Origin: Gammaproteobacteria bacterium
Lineage (GTDB): Bacteria; Pseudomonadota; Gammaproteobacteria; Pseudomonadales; Pseudohongiellaceae
Reading direction: 5' to 3'
Length of the DNA stretch: 64,000 nucleotides
Assembly: GCA_002706685.1 (NCBI GenBank)
Contig: PALV01000017.1
Coordinates: forward strand, 124,001-188,000
Within the stretch, counting starts at the first letter, position 1. The number at the start of each line of letters is the position of its first letter. The notes beneath the pieces were generated by a model. That model did no database searches and was not told where the DNA came from. It saw nothing but the letters and a program-made list of their open reading frames with translations. Positions 54,195-63,396 of the stretch are shown here, one piece after another. Made by a program: the position numbers and the translations under genes.

Positions 54195-56914
54195 AGGCTG
54201 AGCTCCTGCTGCAGGGCTTCCTTGAGCCGGTTGATCTGGGCTTCATCGGTGATCGGATGATCGTTAGCGTCCGCAATAAAAAACAGGTCTTCCACGCGTT
54301 CGCCCAGTGTCGCAATGCGGGCATTGAGCAACTGAATGGACTGCTCGGCGAACACTTTGCCAATGCCGGCCAGAATGCCGGGTTTGTCTATGCAGTTAAC
54401 TTCTAGCGTTGACCAGTTCTGACCGTCCCTGTTGATCAGATCTGTTTCAATCTGCTGACCAAAATGCTGCAGTTTTCGAGACTGACGTTTCTTCGCGACT
54501 CGCAGGTGAGCGGAAGGTTCGGCCAGATACTCACTCAAAAGCTGTTTGATTTCTTTGATGCGGCGCGGATTGTCACCGATCGGAGTGCCATCTCCCTCCA
54601 GTACGGAATAGGTGTTCATACAGTAGTTTTTGGACGATGTAAAAATGCGCGCGTCCTGAATATTCAGACCGAGCTGTTCCATGGCTGCAGCACTGCTGGC
54701 GAACAGGTAGCTACGGTTAACAGTGTAGATAAAAATATGCGTGGCACCTTCAGCCAGGGTATCTGCGGTATCCTGCACCAGTACCAGAGTCGTCTGGTCC
54801 GGGTGTTCCTTCAGGTGTCTGGCAATCGACTCCGTATGCCATACAATGTTGGCAGCGGATTCGCGCACAAAATATTCATCGTCAGTATTCTGCCAGATGG
54901 ATTGCACCATCTTGTCGTCAATACCTTTGTCACGAAGTTTCAGCAGCGCACTTTCCTGCTTGTCCTTGATGCGGTCCGCGCGGTCGATCGGATTTTCCAG
55001 GCCGCGGCGAAGAGCCTTTTTAGTACTCAGGTACAGCTGCCTCAACAACGATGCGCGCCAGGCGTTCCAGAGTGTTGGATTGGTGGCATTGATATCGGCT
55101 ACAGTCAGCGCATATAGATAATCCAGGTGCAGTTTGTCGCCGACTTCCAGGGCAAAGTCGTGGATCACTTCCGGGTCCGATATATCTTTACGTTGTGCTG
55201 TCATCGACATCAGCAGGTGCTTGCCGATCAGCCAGCTGACCAGCTTGGCGTCCCAGGCGCTAAGGTGGTGGCGCTGACAGAACTCGTTGGCGTCTACCAT
55301 GCCCAGCGTGGAGTGATCGCCACCGCGTCCCTTGGCAATGTCGTGGTAAAGGCCGGCAATATAAAGCAGCTCGATCTTGGGCAGTCGATGGGCAATATGG
55401 GCGGCGATCGGGAAGTTTTCTTCCGCCTCAGGCTGGCGAAAGCGTTTCATGTTTTCGACTACCTGCAGCGTATGGGCATCCACAGTATAAATGTGAAACA
55501 GGTCATGCTGCATTTTGCCGGTGATGGCTCCAAACTCCGGCAGATACCTGCCCAGCACGCCGTAGCGCGCCATTCGCCTGAGCTGCGCTGTCAGGTCGTG
55601 CGGAGAGCGCATCAGCTCCATGAACAGGCTGGTGTTTCTGATGTCGTTACGGAATTTGTCATCAATCAGCGTTCGGTATTCACGTATCAGACGGATGGTG
55701 GATGCACGAACACCCTTGATCTCCGGGTTCTGTGCCATCAGCACAAAAATTTCCATCAGGGCAAAAGGAAACTTCTGGAATACATTGTCATTACAGACCT
55801 CAATATAATTATTGCGGATCTGAAAGCGGCTGTTGATTTTGGTGATTTCTGCCTTTTCACTGGCGCGCAGAATGACTTCGTCGAAGTGCTGCAGCAACAC
55901 ATCATTCAGCACCCGCAACATCGCAACAGCACGATAGTATTCCTGCATCAGCTTTTCGACAGCCAGGCTTTTTTTATCGTCTTCATAGCCGAACATGCTG
56001 GCCAGATCCCGCTGCTTGTCAAACAGCAGTCGATCTTCTTTGCGGCCGGCGAGCAGGTGCAGGCCGTAGCGAAGTTTCCAGAGCAGGGCTTCACCGCGGC
56101 GCAGTTGTTCATACTCGTAAGGCTGCAAGAACCCCAGCTCAACCAGATCCTGCAGTGTGTCTGCATCGTAATGACGTTTCGCAATCCAGCCAATGGTCTG
56201 AATGTCCCGCAGCCCGCCCGGAGACGTTTTGACATTCGGCTCCAGAGCGTAGTCAATGTCGTAATACTTTTTATGGCGGGCTATCTGTTCGTCGCGCTTG
56301 GCAGTGAAAAATTCTCGTGCTGGCCAGACATCGTCGGCCTGGGTCACAGTGATCATTTCATCACGTAATGAATCCGGACCAACAATAGTTCGCGACTCCA
56401 TCAGACTGGTCGTGACAGTGATGTCCTTGATGGCTTCATCCCGGCACTGGCTGATCGTGCGCAGACTCTGACCTATTTCCAGATTGATGTCCCACAGGAA
56501 TGTGAAAAAGGCGCTCAGTGTCTGGCGATTGGCATTGCCGTGGTCCTTGCGCATCAATAGCAGCAGGTCGATATCTGAATGCGGGTGCAGTTCCCCACGA
56601 CCGTAACCGCCGACAGCCAGCAAGGCGATGTCTTCAGAGTGCTGCCAGTCAAACTGTTGCCAGGCGCGTTTGATCAGCTGATCCATGAAGCGGGCACGGC
56701 CTGTGATCAATGGGCTGATCTCGGCGCCGGCGCGATACAGCCGATCCAGTTCCTGCTGGGCATTGTTCAGTGCGTCTTTGAAAATTGTGATGGCCGGCTC
56801 ACCATTAGCAAGGCGCTCTTCAATGCTGGCCGGGTCCCACAGCTCAAGTTCGGCGGCATCGATTGTTGCGTCGGCCGGCGTCGTCGAGAGGCCGGGCGTG
56901 GGGGTAGTGCTCAT
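54191..56914 (-). CDS. glnD: Bifunctional uridylyltransferase/uridylyl-removing enzyme GlnD
   Basis: GlnD senses glutamine and adds or removes UMP on PII (GlnB/GlnK). The 907 residues (E. coli 890) contain a nucleotidyltransferase domain ('GGYGRGELHPHSDIDLLLLM'), a uridylyl-removing HD domain ('LYHDIAKGRGGDHSTLGMVD') and two ACT domains ('IFIYTVNRSYLFASSAAAME', 'VNCIDKPGILAGIGKVFAEQ'). The ATG has AGGA 8 nt upstream. It follows map by 22 nt, the usual pairing. Confidence 0.96.
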   Translation of the reverse strand: MSTTPTPGLSTTPADATIDAAELELWDPASIEERLANGEPAITIFKDALNNAQQELDRLYRAGAEISPLITGRARFMDQLIKRAWQQFDWQHSEDIALLAVGGYGRGELHPHSDIDLLLLMRKDHGNANRQTLSAFFTFLWDINLEIGQSLRTISQCRDEAIKDITVTTSLMESRTIVGPDSLRDEMITVTQADDVWPAREFFTAKRDEQIARHKKYYDIDYALEPNVKTSPGGLRDIQTIGWIAKRHYDADTLQDLVELGFLQPYEYEQLRRGEALLWKLRYGLHLLAGRKEDRLLFDKQRDLASMFGYEDDKKSLAVEKLMQEYYRAVAMLRVLNDVLLQHFDEVILRASEKAEITKINSRFQIRNNYIEVCNDNVFQKFPFALMEIFVLMAQNPEIKGVRASTIRLIREYRTLIDDKFRNDIRNTSLFMELMRSPHDLTAQLRRMARYGVLGRYLPEFGAITGKMQHDLFHIYTVDAHTLQVVENMKRFRQPEAEENFPIAAHIAHRLPKIELLYIAGLYHDIAKGRGGDHSTLGMVDANEFCQRHHLSAWDAKLVSWLIGKHLLMSMTAQRKDISDPEVIHDFALEVGDKLHLDYLYALTVADINATNPTLWNAWRASLLRQLYLSTKKALRRGLENPIDRADRIKDKQESALLKLRDKGIDDKMVQSIWQNTDDEYFVRESAANIVWHTESIARHLKEHPDQTTLVLVQDTADTLAEGATHIFIYTVNRSYLFASSAAAMEQLGLNIQDARIFTSSKNYCMNTYSVLEGDGTPIGDNPRRIKEIKQLLSEYLAEPSAHLRVAKKRQSRKLQHFGQQIETDLINRDGQNWSTLEVNCIDKPGILAGIGKVFAEQSIQLLNARIATLGERVEDLFFIADANDHPITDEAQINRLKEALQQELSL

Positions 56915-56936
56915 GCATTGGTTCCTGTCAGAAAAT

Positions 56937-57710
56937 TCAGAAAGATTCTTCGTGGCGCCTGGTCAGCACTTCACAGCCATCTGACGTTACTGCCAGAGTA
57001 TGTTCCCACTGTGCGGACAAGCGTCGGTCCTTGGTGGTCACTGTCCAGCCGTCAGCTTTCGATAACTTGGTATGGCGAGCGCCCAGGTTGATCATTGGCT
57101 CGATGGTGAAGGTCATGCCTTCCTGTAACACCAGCCCGGTGTCGGGTTTGCCATAGTGGAGAACCTGCGGGTCTTCGTGAAAGATCCGCCCAATGCCGTG
57201 ACCGCAATATTCGCGAACCACCGAATAGTTGTTGCTCTCGGCATGAACCTGGATGACATGACCAATATCGCCGAGTCGAACACCGGGACGAACCAGCGCG
57301 ATGGCCTTGTACAGGCATTCCTGCGTGACGTTGATCAGCCGTTTGGCGTGCGGAGCGACCTCGCCGACAAGGAACATTTTGCTGGTATCACCGTGAAAAC
57401 CGTCCTTGATGACGGTAATGTCGATGTTCAGGATGTCGCCGTTCTTGAGAATCTTGCTGTCACTGGGAATGCCGTGGCACACCACGTGATTCAGTGAGGT
57501 ACAGATGGATTTTGGAAAGCCATTGTAGTTCAGTGGTGCGGGCACCGCCTGCTGGACGTTGACAATATAGTCGTGACAGATGCGGTCCAGCTCGCCGGTA
57601 CTGATTCCCGGTTTGACATGTTCCCCAATCATCTCCAGAACCTCTGCAGCCAGCCTGCCGGCCACCCGCATTTTCTGGATATCGTCTGCCGTCTTTATCG
57701 ATACCGCCAT
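56937..57710 (-). CDS. map: Methionine aminopeptidase, type I
   Basis: Map removes the initiator Met from new proteins. The 257-residue protein has the five metal ligands in 'ILNIDITVIKDGFHGDTSKM' (two Asp), 'CGHGIGRIFHEDP' (His), 'FTIEPMIN' (Glu) and 'SAQWEHTLAVT' (Glu), together with His in 'NHVVCHGIP'. The ATG at 57710 is preferred over one ten codons upstream. It heads the minus-strand run map-glnD-yffB-dapD-dapE and diverges from the DUF533 gene. Confidence 0.96.
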   Translation of the reverse strand: MAVSIKTADDIQKMRVAGRLAAEVLEMIGEHVKPGISTGELDRICHDYIVNVQQAVPAPLNYNGFPKSICTSLNHVVCHGIPSDSKILKNGDILNIDITVIKDGFHGDTSKMFLVGEVAPHAKRLINVTQECLYKAIALVRPGVRLGDIGHVIQVHAESNNYSVVREYCGHGIGRIFHEDPQVLHYGKPDTGLVLQEGMTFTIEPMINLGARHTKLSKADGWTVTTKDRRLSAQWEHTLAVTSDGCEVLTRRHEESF

Positions 57711-57788
57711 GCTACTGCTCTCTGTATACTCGAAGGCCACTATTGTATGTTTTTACACTGGGAAGGGAAACCCGCCATCCGCCGGTCC

Positions 57789-57818
57789 CTGACAACGTAA
57801 TACGGCTAATTGCATTAT
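57789..57818 (+). promoter_or_regulatory. Possible sigma-70 promoter of the DUF533 gene
   Basis: CTGACA (57789-57794) and CATTAT (57813-57818) are separated by 18 bp, 36 nt before the GTG start. Each box has one or two mismatches, so this is only a moderate prediction. Confidence 0.35.
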
Positions 57819-57854
57819 CGTCGAAGCATGCCAAACCCATAAGAGGAGTCAGCA

Positions 57855-58550
57855 GTGATAGATACGAACCGTTTGTTTGAACAGTTTTTGGGCAGTGGGC
57901 AAAACACATCTCAGGGGCAAGCTGGCATGGGCGGCATGGGGCAGGGCGGCGCCGGCAAGGGCAGCTTTGTCAAAGGTGCGGCGGCCGGCGGTATTCTGGG
58001 TCTGCTGGTTGGCAATAAAAAAATGCGCAAGATGGCCGGCGGCATGATTGGCTACGGTGGCGCAGCCGCGGCAGGTGCGCTTGCCTATAAAGCGTATCAA
58101 AACTGGCAGCAGGGCAAACAGGTGGCCACCGCTCCAGTGGCTTCACCGGCTGACATGAACAATGTAGATCCAAAATTCCTGCCCAATGCTGACCACTCGC
58201 CGGCCAGTCAGAGTTTTTCGCTCACGCTGATAACAGCGATGATTGCGGCTGCCAAGGCCGATGGACATATTGATGCACAGGAACAGAGCACCATCTTCGA
58301 GCAGGTCGAAAAAATGTCGCTGGACGCGGAAAGCAAAGGGTTCGTGTTTGACGCCTTGCGCAAGCCGGTAGATCTGGATGCACTGGTTGCCAGCACCCAG
58401 GGGATTGAGCAGGCCTCAGAAGTCTATCTGGTCTCGCGTGCCGCCATTGACATCGATCATCCGGCTGAACGTGCCTATCTGGAAGTTCTCGCCCATCGCC
58501 TGCAACTACCAGCCGAACTGGTCGCACACCTGGACCACCAGTTGTCATGA
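57855..58550 (+). CDS. TerB-like DUF533 (YebE) protein
   Basis: The 231-residue protein has a Gly-rich N-terminal region ('GGMGQGGAGKGSFVKGAAAG', 'GILGLLVGNKKMRKMAGGMI') with one or two short hydrophobic stretches and a C-terminal TerB-fold domain (about 115-231) containing 'LITAMIAAAKADGHIDAQEQ' and the Asp-rich 'VSRAAIDIDHPAERAYLEVL'. This is the DUF533/YebE family, an envelope-associated group without a settled function. In E. coli yebE responds to envelope stress. The GTG start has AGAGGAGTCAGCA upstream. Confidence 0.88.
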   Translation: MIDTNRLFEQFLGSGQNTSQGQAGMGGMGQGGAGKGSFVKGAAAGGILGLLVGNKKMRKMAGGMIGYGGAAAAGALAYKAYQNWQQGKQVATAPVASPADMNNVDPKFLPNADHSPASQSFSLTLITAMIAAAKADGHIDAQEQSTIFEQVEKMSLDAESKGFVFDALRKPVDLDALVASTQGIEQASEVYLVSRAAIDIDHPAERAYLEVLAHRLQLPAELVAHLDHQLS

Positions 58551-58556
58551 TTGTCC

Positions 58557-58589
58557 GCGCCAGTGTGCCCTCCTTGTGCACACTGGCGC
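58557..58589. terminator. Hairpin after the DUF533 gene
   Basis: A perfect 12-bp stem, GCGCCAGTGTGC (58557-58568) with 58578-58589, encloses a 9-nt loop directly after the stop codon. No T run follows. It lies between convergent genes. Confidence 0.6.
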
Positions 58590-58722
58590 CATAACAGCGC
58601 CCCCCTCTCTCTCTCAATGCACTCATATGGTGCACCGAAAACGGGCGTCATTGCTCCATCTACGTCATTTCTACGCCGGCTGGTGGGTATCCAAGCTCGG
58701 TTTTGGTTATTCTTTCTAATAG

Positions 58723-59868
58723 TTAAACCTTGAAGAACTCATGGATCTGCTCGCGTTTTGCCATGGCATCCGCGACGCCAAGATCCATGAGTTGTTTGCA
58801 GTACTCCTTCTCGAACATCAACAGACTGGCGATTGAACTGGAATTTGTGTCGCGAATGAACATGCGTATTGCTCGTGGCAAAGATGTAAAGTAATCCTCA
58901 GCCAGTCGATTCAGATCCTGACTCGGCGTGATATCAAGCAACTTGACTGGACGTATGCCCAGCGACTCCTGATCTGTGCAGTACGCCAACAATTGGTTGT
59001 AGCGCTCAAGCACGGCCATGTCACTTTCAAGCGTATCGACAAACGCACTGTTGAGCACGTGCCCGATTATCTGCGATAACGAAGGCTGCACAAGCTGTTC
59101 CGGATGCGGATCCCGGCGTGTCGATGCACCGCTGACGCCAATCGCCAGTATGCGATCCGCTCCCATGTGTATGGCGGGACTTAAAGGTGCCAGCTGGCGG
59201 ATCGCGCCGTCGCCGTAATACTGTTGTTCAATTCTTACTGCCGGGAACAGCGTGGGTATTGCTGTGGAGGCAAGCAGGTGCATGTGCCGCAGCTCTGTTC
59301 GAATTCCTACCCGGTGAGCACGTGACCAGTTTTCAATGTTGTGGACCGATTGAAAAAATGAAACTGAATTACCACTGGTATAACCAGAGGCGGTTACTAC
59401 CAGGCTGTCCAGGTAACCGGCTTCCATGTTGGCATTGATCCGTTCCAGTCTGAGCACCTGCCTGAGCAGCTCTTCGAGCGGTGAGTTATCGAGCAATGAA
59501 GCCGGCACACGCCGCCCGCGATTGCTTAGAAACGAAAAGACCCAGTTCGAGGCGCTGCTGATCAGGCCCGCAGAATCCAGTCTGTAAATCTGATCGCTCT
59601 GAATATTTCCCCAGATATATTCAAGCACACGGATGCCGGTGCGCAGCCGGTGTGCATGAGTGGCCAGACCGGTCGCATTTAGTGCGCCAGCTGAGGTGCC
59701 GGATATAATACTGAAGGGATTGGGGACATCTTTGTCCAGCAGACGAGCAATGCCGCGCAGTGCTCCAACCTGATAGGCTGCCCTGGCACCACCACCTGAC
59801 AGGACCAGTGCTGTGGCCGGTGAGGACTTTTGTGGGGATTGTTGTTTAACAGAACGTTCGCTTGTCAT
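58723..59868 (-). CDS. Patatin-like phospholipase
   Basis: The 381-residue predicted lipid acyl hydrolase has the patatin signatures: oxyanion loop 'LVLSGGGARAAYQVGAL' (about 22-38), nucleophile Ser in GTSAG (about 58) and the catalytic Asp in 'YYGDGAIRQLAPLSPAI'. It has no signal peptide, so it is cytoplasmic or loosely membrane-bound. Substrate and role are unknown. It diverges from the 5'-nucleotidase gene, and the two starts are 68 nt apart. The preceding 170-nt gap (58551-58722) contains only the hairpin above and a CT-rich stretch. Confidence 0.92.
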   Translation of the reverse strand: MTSERSVKQQSPQKSSPATALVLSGGGARAAYQVGALRGIARLLDKDVPNPFSIISGTSAGALNATGLATHAHRLRTGIRVLEYIWGNIQSDQIYRLDSAGLISSASNWVFSFLSNRGRRVPASLLDNSPLEELLRQVLRLERINANMEAGYLDSLVVTASGYTSGNSVSFFQSVHNIENWSRAHRVGIRTELRHMHLLASTAIPTLFPAVRIEQQYYGDGAIRQLAPLSPAIHMGADRILAIGVSGASTRRDPHPEQLVQPSLSQIIGHVLNSAFVDTLESDMAVLERYNQLLAYCTDQESLGIRPVKLLDITPSQDLNRLAEDYFTSLPRAIRMFIRDTNSSSIASLLMFEKEYCKQLMDLGVADAMAKREQIHEFFKV

Positions 59869-59936
59869 ATGATTCCCTTCGCAACCAGAACAAATTCTAC
59901 CGACTCGGTAGGTATTTGCATACGACAGGGAATTTT

Positions 59937-60878
59937 ATGGCGCAGACCCGAGTACAGCAGGCCGTGGACAAACTGGTTATTGCGATATCATCCCGTGCGC
60001 TGTTTGATCTGAATGACAGTCATGTTATCTATGAAGAGCAGGGCCTGGAAGCCTATCAGCAATACCAGATCGAACATGAGAATGAACCGCTGCAGCCTGG
60101 TGGCGCGTTCAATCTGGTCAAAAAGCTGCTGCATTTGAATACGCTGCTCGATACACAGCGGGTCGAGGTGATTCTGCTGTCCCGTAACAGTGCCGACACT
60201 GGTTTGCGGGTTTTTAACTCCATCGAGCATTATGGGCTGCCCATCATTCGAGCCGCTTTCTCCGGCGGCATGAGTCCTTACCGGTATATTTCTCCTTTTA
60301 ATTGCCATCTGTTTCTTTCCATGGATGGCGCCGATGTGCGTCAGGCGCTGGAGCAGGGTGTGGCAGCAGCGACAATCCTGCCATCAGCCCCGCAGGCTGC
60401 CAGCGATACGCAGGTCAAATTTGCGTTTGACGGGGACGCCGTGCTTTTTTCGGATGAGGCAGAACGGATCTACAAGTCGCAGGGTCTCGAGGCATTTGCC
60501 AAAAGCGAAAAAAAGTCCGCCAATCAGCCGCTGTCGGGCGGTCCGTTCAAACCCTTTCTGGCGGCTTTGCAGCAATTGCAGATGCAGTTTCCGCCAGGGC
60601 TTTCCCCGATTCGCACCTGCCTGGTCACAGCACGTTCAGCGCCTGCCCATGAGCGGGTCGTGAAAACACTCAGAGCCTGGAATATACGCATTGATGAGTC
60701 ATTGTTTCTGGGTGGAATGGCTAAGGGTGTGTTCCTGAAAGCTTTTGACGCCGATGTGTTTTTTGATGATCAGGAGGCACATTGCGACTCGGCCCGTGAA
60801 CATGTGGCGACCGGACATGTCCCGCATGGTGTGGCCAACGAAAATATTTTCCAGCCGACAGCAGACAAAAAGGACTGA
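59937..60878 (+). CDS. 5'-nucleotidase (PF06189 type)
   Basis: The 313-residue protein matches the cytosolic 5'-nucleotidase family of the HAD superfamily: 'LVIAISSRALFDLNDSHVIY' (motif 1 Asp pair replaced by DLND), 'VEVILLSRNSADTGLRVFNS', 'AFDGDAVLFSDEAERI' and 'GGMAKGVFLKAFDADVFFDD'. It should release inorganic phosphate from nucleoside monophosphates. The ATG at 59937, with ACAGGGA upstream, is chosen over one at 59862 that would overlap the patatin start. cysB starts 5 nt downstream. Confidence 0.87.
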   Translation: MAQTRVQQAVDKLVIAISSRALFDLNDSHVIYEEQGLEAYQQYQIEHENEPLQPGGAFNLVKKLLHLNTLLDTQRVEVILLSRNSADTGLRVFNSIEHYGLPIIRAAFSGGMSPYRYISPFNCHLFLSMDGADVRQALEQGVAAATILPSAPQAASDTQVKFAFDGDAVLFSDEAERIYKSQGLEAFAKSEKKSANQPLSGGPFKPFLAALQQLQMQFPPGLSPIRTCLVTARSAPAHERVVKTLRAWNIRIDESLFLGGMAKGVFLKAFDADVFFDDQEAHCDSAREHVATGHVPHGVANENIFQPTADKKD

Positions 60879-60883
60879 TCAGG

Positions 60884-61903
60884 ATGAAGCTGCAACAGTT
60901 GCGTTACATCACCGAAGTGGCTTCGTGTGGACTGAATGTATCAGCTGCTGCTGATCGCATGCACACCTCGCAATCGGGTGTCAGCAAACAGATACTGGCG
61001 CTGGAGGACGAACTGGGGGTACAGATTTTTGTTCGCAACGGCAAACACATTTCCGGCCTGACAGCGGCCGGTGAAGTGATCGTAGCGCAGGCCCGCGAGC
61101 TGCTGCATCAGGCCGGCAATATCAAGCGCACCGCGGCGGAGTTCAGTGACGCGACATCCGGCAGCCTGTCGCTGGCCACAACCCACACGCAGAGTCGTTA
61201 TGTTCTGCCGCCGGTCATTTCCCAGTTTATTGAAAAGTATCCAGGTGTCTCACTACAACTGCATCAGGGAACGCCTATACAGATTGCCGAACTGGCTGCC
61301 AAGGGCACGGCCGATTTTGCGATAGCCACCGAAGCCATGGAAAAATTCAGCGACCTGATGATGATGCCGTGTTATCGATGGAATCGTGTGGTTCTGGTTC
61401 CCAAAGATCATGCTCTGGTTGGCGTTTCAAAAATATCACTGGCAGATCTGGCGCGTTTTCCACTGGTCACCTACGTGCTCGGCTTTACTGGTCGCTCGCG
61501 CCTGGATGATGCCTTCGCGTCGCAGGGCCTTCAGCCGCGTGTGGTATTCACAGCGGCGGATGCTGATGTGATCAAGACCTATGTACGGCTCGGGATGGGC
61601 ATAGGGATAGTGGCTGGCATGGCTTACGACAGTGACAAGGACACCGATCTGGTCGCCCTCGATGCCAGCCACTTGTTCGACTACAGTGTGACGCGCATCG
61701 GATTCCGGCGCGGCACCGTCCTGCGGGCCTACATGTACGAGTTTATCGCCATGTTTGCGGACCATCTGCAGCGGCCAGTCGTTGAGCAGGTGCTGCAGTG
61801 CCAGAGTCAGGCCGATGTCGACCTGCTGTTCGCCAATACGCCGATTCCGGTGCTGGGTATTGGTCAGTCGGCGCCGGTCAGCTCAGGTCAGTTGCCAGAT
61901 TGA
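60884..61903 (+). CDS. cysB: LysR-family regulator CysB
   Basis: CysB activates sulfate assimilation genes in response to O- or N-acetylserine. The 339-residue protein has the CysB-type helix-turn-helix ('MKLQQLRYITEVASCGLNVS', 'ADRMHTSQSGVSKQILALED') and effector domain ('TTHTQSRYVLPPVISQFIEK', 'VTYVLGFTGRSRLDDAFASQ'). It is encoded convergently to cysH; the two coding ends overlap by 26 bp. The same cysB-cysH-thrH-pabB order occurs in P. aeruginosa. Confidence 0.93.
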   Translation: MKLQQLRYITEVASCGLNVSAAADRMHTSQSGVSKQILALEDELGVQIFVRNGKHISGLTAAGEVIVAQARELLHQAGNIKRTAAEFSDATSGSLSLATTHTQSRYVLPPVISQFIEKYPGVSLQLHQGTPIQIAELAAKGTADFAIATEAMEKFSDLMMMPCYRWNRVVLVPKDHALVGVSKISLADLARFPLVTYVLGFTGRSRLDDAFASQGLQPRVVFTAADADVIKTYVRLGMGIGIVAGMAYDSDKDTDLVALDASHLFDYSVTRIGFRRGTVLRAYMYEFIAMFADHLQRPVVEQVLQCQSQADVDLLFANTPIPVLGIGQSAPVSSGQLPD

Positions 61904-62609
61904 CCTTGTGCAGGCCGCATTCTTTGGCAGTTGCTTCTTCCCACCACCAGCGACCCTCACGTTCGTGCTGATTGGGTCCTACCGGGCGCGTGCAGGGTTC
62001 GCATCCGATACTGATGAAGCCCTGATCATGCAGAGCGTTGTAGGGAATGTCGAACATGCGGATGTAATTCCACACGTCCGCTGAGCTCCAGTTGGCAAAC
62101 GGATTGAACTTGAGCAATGTCTTGCCAGGGGCTGCGAAAGTGGTGTCGAGCTGGGCGACTGGCACCTGGGCGCGGGTTGGGCTCTGGTCGCGTCGCTGGC
62201 CAGTGATCCAGGCATCCACGGTCGCCAGCTTGCGGCGCAGAGGTTCAGTTTTGCGAATGGCGCAGCACTCTTCATGACCATCCTTGTAGAAACTGAACAG
62301 ACCTTTCTCCCGGGTAAGTTTTTCGATCGCCTGGGTGTCCGGATACATGAACTCTATCGAGATGCCAAAAGTCTCCCTGACTTTCTCTATGAACTGATAG
62401 GTCTGTGGATGCAGGCGCCCCGTGTCCAGTGTGAACACGGCGAGGTCAGGTTTGAGTTTGCAGGCCATGGCGAGTAAGGCAACGTCTTCGGCACCACTGA
62501 ACGACAGGGTGATGTTGGGAATGGCGGGCAGTATTTCTTTCAGGATATCCCTGGGTTCCATCTGCTGGAAACGCGCGTTGTATTCTGCAATGTTGTCCGG
62601 AGTGATCAT
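61878..62609 (-). CDS. cysH: Assimilatory adenylylsulfate (APS) reductase
   Basis: CysH reduces activated sulfate to sulfite. The 243-residue protein has the SGGxDS-like 'TLSFSGAEDVALLAMA', 'FTLDTGRLHPQTYQFI' and the C-terminal catalytic ECGLH (Cys231). The four extra Cys, Cys115-Cys116 and Cys203-Cys206 (CEPC), bind a 4Fe-4S cluster, which marks an APS-type rather than the PAPS-type E. coli enzyme. The ATG at 62609 has AGGA 5 nt upstream; a TTG five codons earlier is less likely. Confidence 0.94.
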   Translation of the reverse strand: MITPDNIAEYNARFQQMEPRDILKEILPAIPNITLSFSGAEDVALLAMACKLKPDLAVFTLDTGRLHPQTYQFIEKVRETFGISIEFMYPDTQAIEKLTREKGLFSFYKDGHEECCAIRKTEPLRRKLATVDAWITGQRRDQSPTRAQVPVAQLDTTFAAPGKTLLKFNPFANWSSADVWNYIRMFDIPYNALHDQGFISIGCEPCTRPVGPNQHEREGRWWWEEATAKECGLHKVNLATDLS

Positions 62610-62730
62610 GATGGTCCTCGACAAAAATTGCGCACATGATACATGAGGGCGACTGGCAAGACAGCGGGCAAACCGCTAAAATCGCCGCCTGTTTTGTGAT
62701 TTATTCTAATAAGCTAATGAGGAACGCCGC

Positions 62731-63348
62731 GTGGAACTAGCCTGTCTTGACCTGGAAGGAGTATTGATTCCGGAAATCTGGATCGATTTTGCAGAGCGCA
62801 CTGGAATCGATGAACTGCGGGCAACGACGCGGGATATTCCGGATTACGATGTGCTGATGCAGCAGCGTCTGCGCATTCTGCGTGAGCACAAGCTTGGTCT
62901 GCCGGATATCCAGGAAGTCATCGCAGGCATGTCACCGATGCCCGGCGCGCAGGAGTTTGTCAATTGGCTGCGCGAACGCTTCCAGGTTGTGATTCTGTCC
63001 GACACCTACTACGAGTTTGCACAACCACTGATGCGTCAACTGGGTTTTCCGACATTGTTCTGTCATCGCCTGGAAACCGACGATCAGGGCATGATCGTCA
63101 ACTACCACATTCGCCAGAAAGATCCAAAGCGTCAGTCAGTAAAAGCGTTTCATTCACTGAACTATCGTGTCATCGCCGCTGGTGATTCCTATAACGATAC
63201 CACCATGCTATCCGAGGCTGAGGCCGGCATCCTGTTCCGCGCACCGGAGAATGTGATTCGTGAGTTTCCTCAGTTTCCGGCCGTGCATGAATACGCCGAT
63301 CTGCAGGCTGAGTTCCTCAAGGCCAGCAACCGCCAGCTGACTCCCTGA
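62731..63348 (+). CDS. thrH: Phosphoserine phosphatase/homoserine phosphotransferase ThrH
   Basis: ThrH is a HAD-fold enzyme that dephosphorylates phosphoserine and can transfer the phosphate to homoserine. The 205-residue protein is highly similar to P. aeruginosa ThrH: 'MELACLDLEGVLIPEIW' with nucleophile Asp7 and Glu9, 'VVILSDTYYEFAQPLMRQLG', 'RQKDPKRQSV' and 'VIAAGDSYNDTTMLSEA'. It starts at GTG 62731 after GAGGAACGCCGC. A terminator-like hairpin overlaps the end of the convergent pabB. Confidence 0.94.
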   Translation: MELACLDLEGVLIPEIWIDFAERTGIDELRATTRDIPDYDVLMQQRLRILREHKLGLPDIQEVIAGMSPMPGAQEFVNWLRERFQVVILSDTYYEFAQPLMRQLGFPTLFCHRLETDDQGMIVNYHIRQKDPKRQSVKAFHSLNYRVIAAGDSYNDTTMLSEAEAGILFRAPENVIREFPQFPAVHEYADLQAEFLKASNRQLTP

Positions 63349-63366
63349 CGCCTGAGCCAGACACCG

Positions 63367-63396
63367 CGGGCGCTGCTGTGTATCAGTCAGCGCCCG
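63367..63396. terminator. Hairpin between thrH and pabB
   Basis: CGGGCGCTG (63367-63375) pairs with CAGCGCCCG (63388-63396) around a 12-nt loop. It spans the pabB stop codon, has no T run, and could end transcripts arriving from either side. Confidence 0.5.

Noticed and set aside
55127..56368. A 413-codon open frame antisense to glnD.
   Set aside because: It mirrors the glnD codon pattern and shows no family features. GlnD is secure on the other strand.
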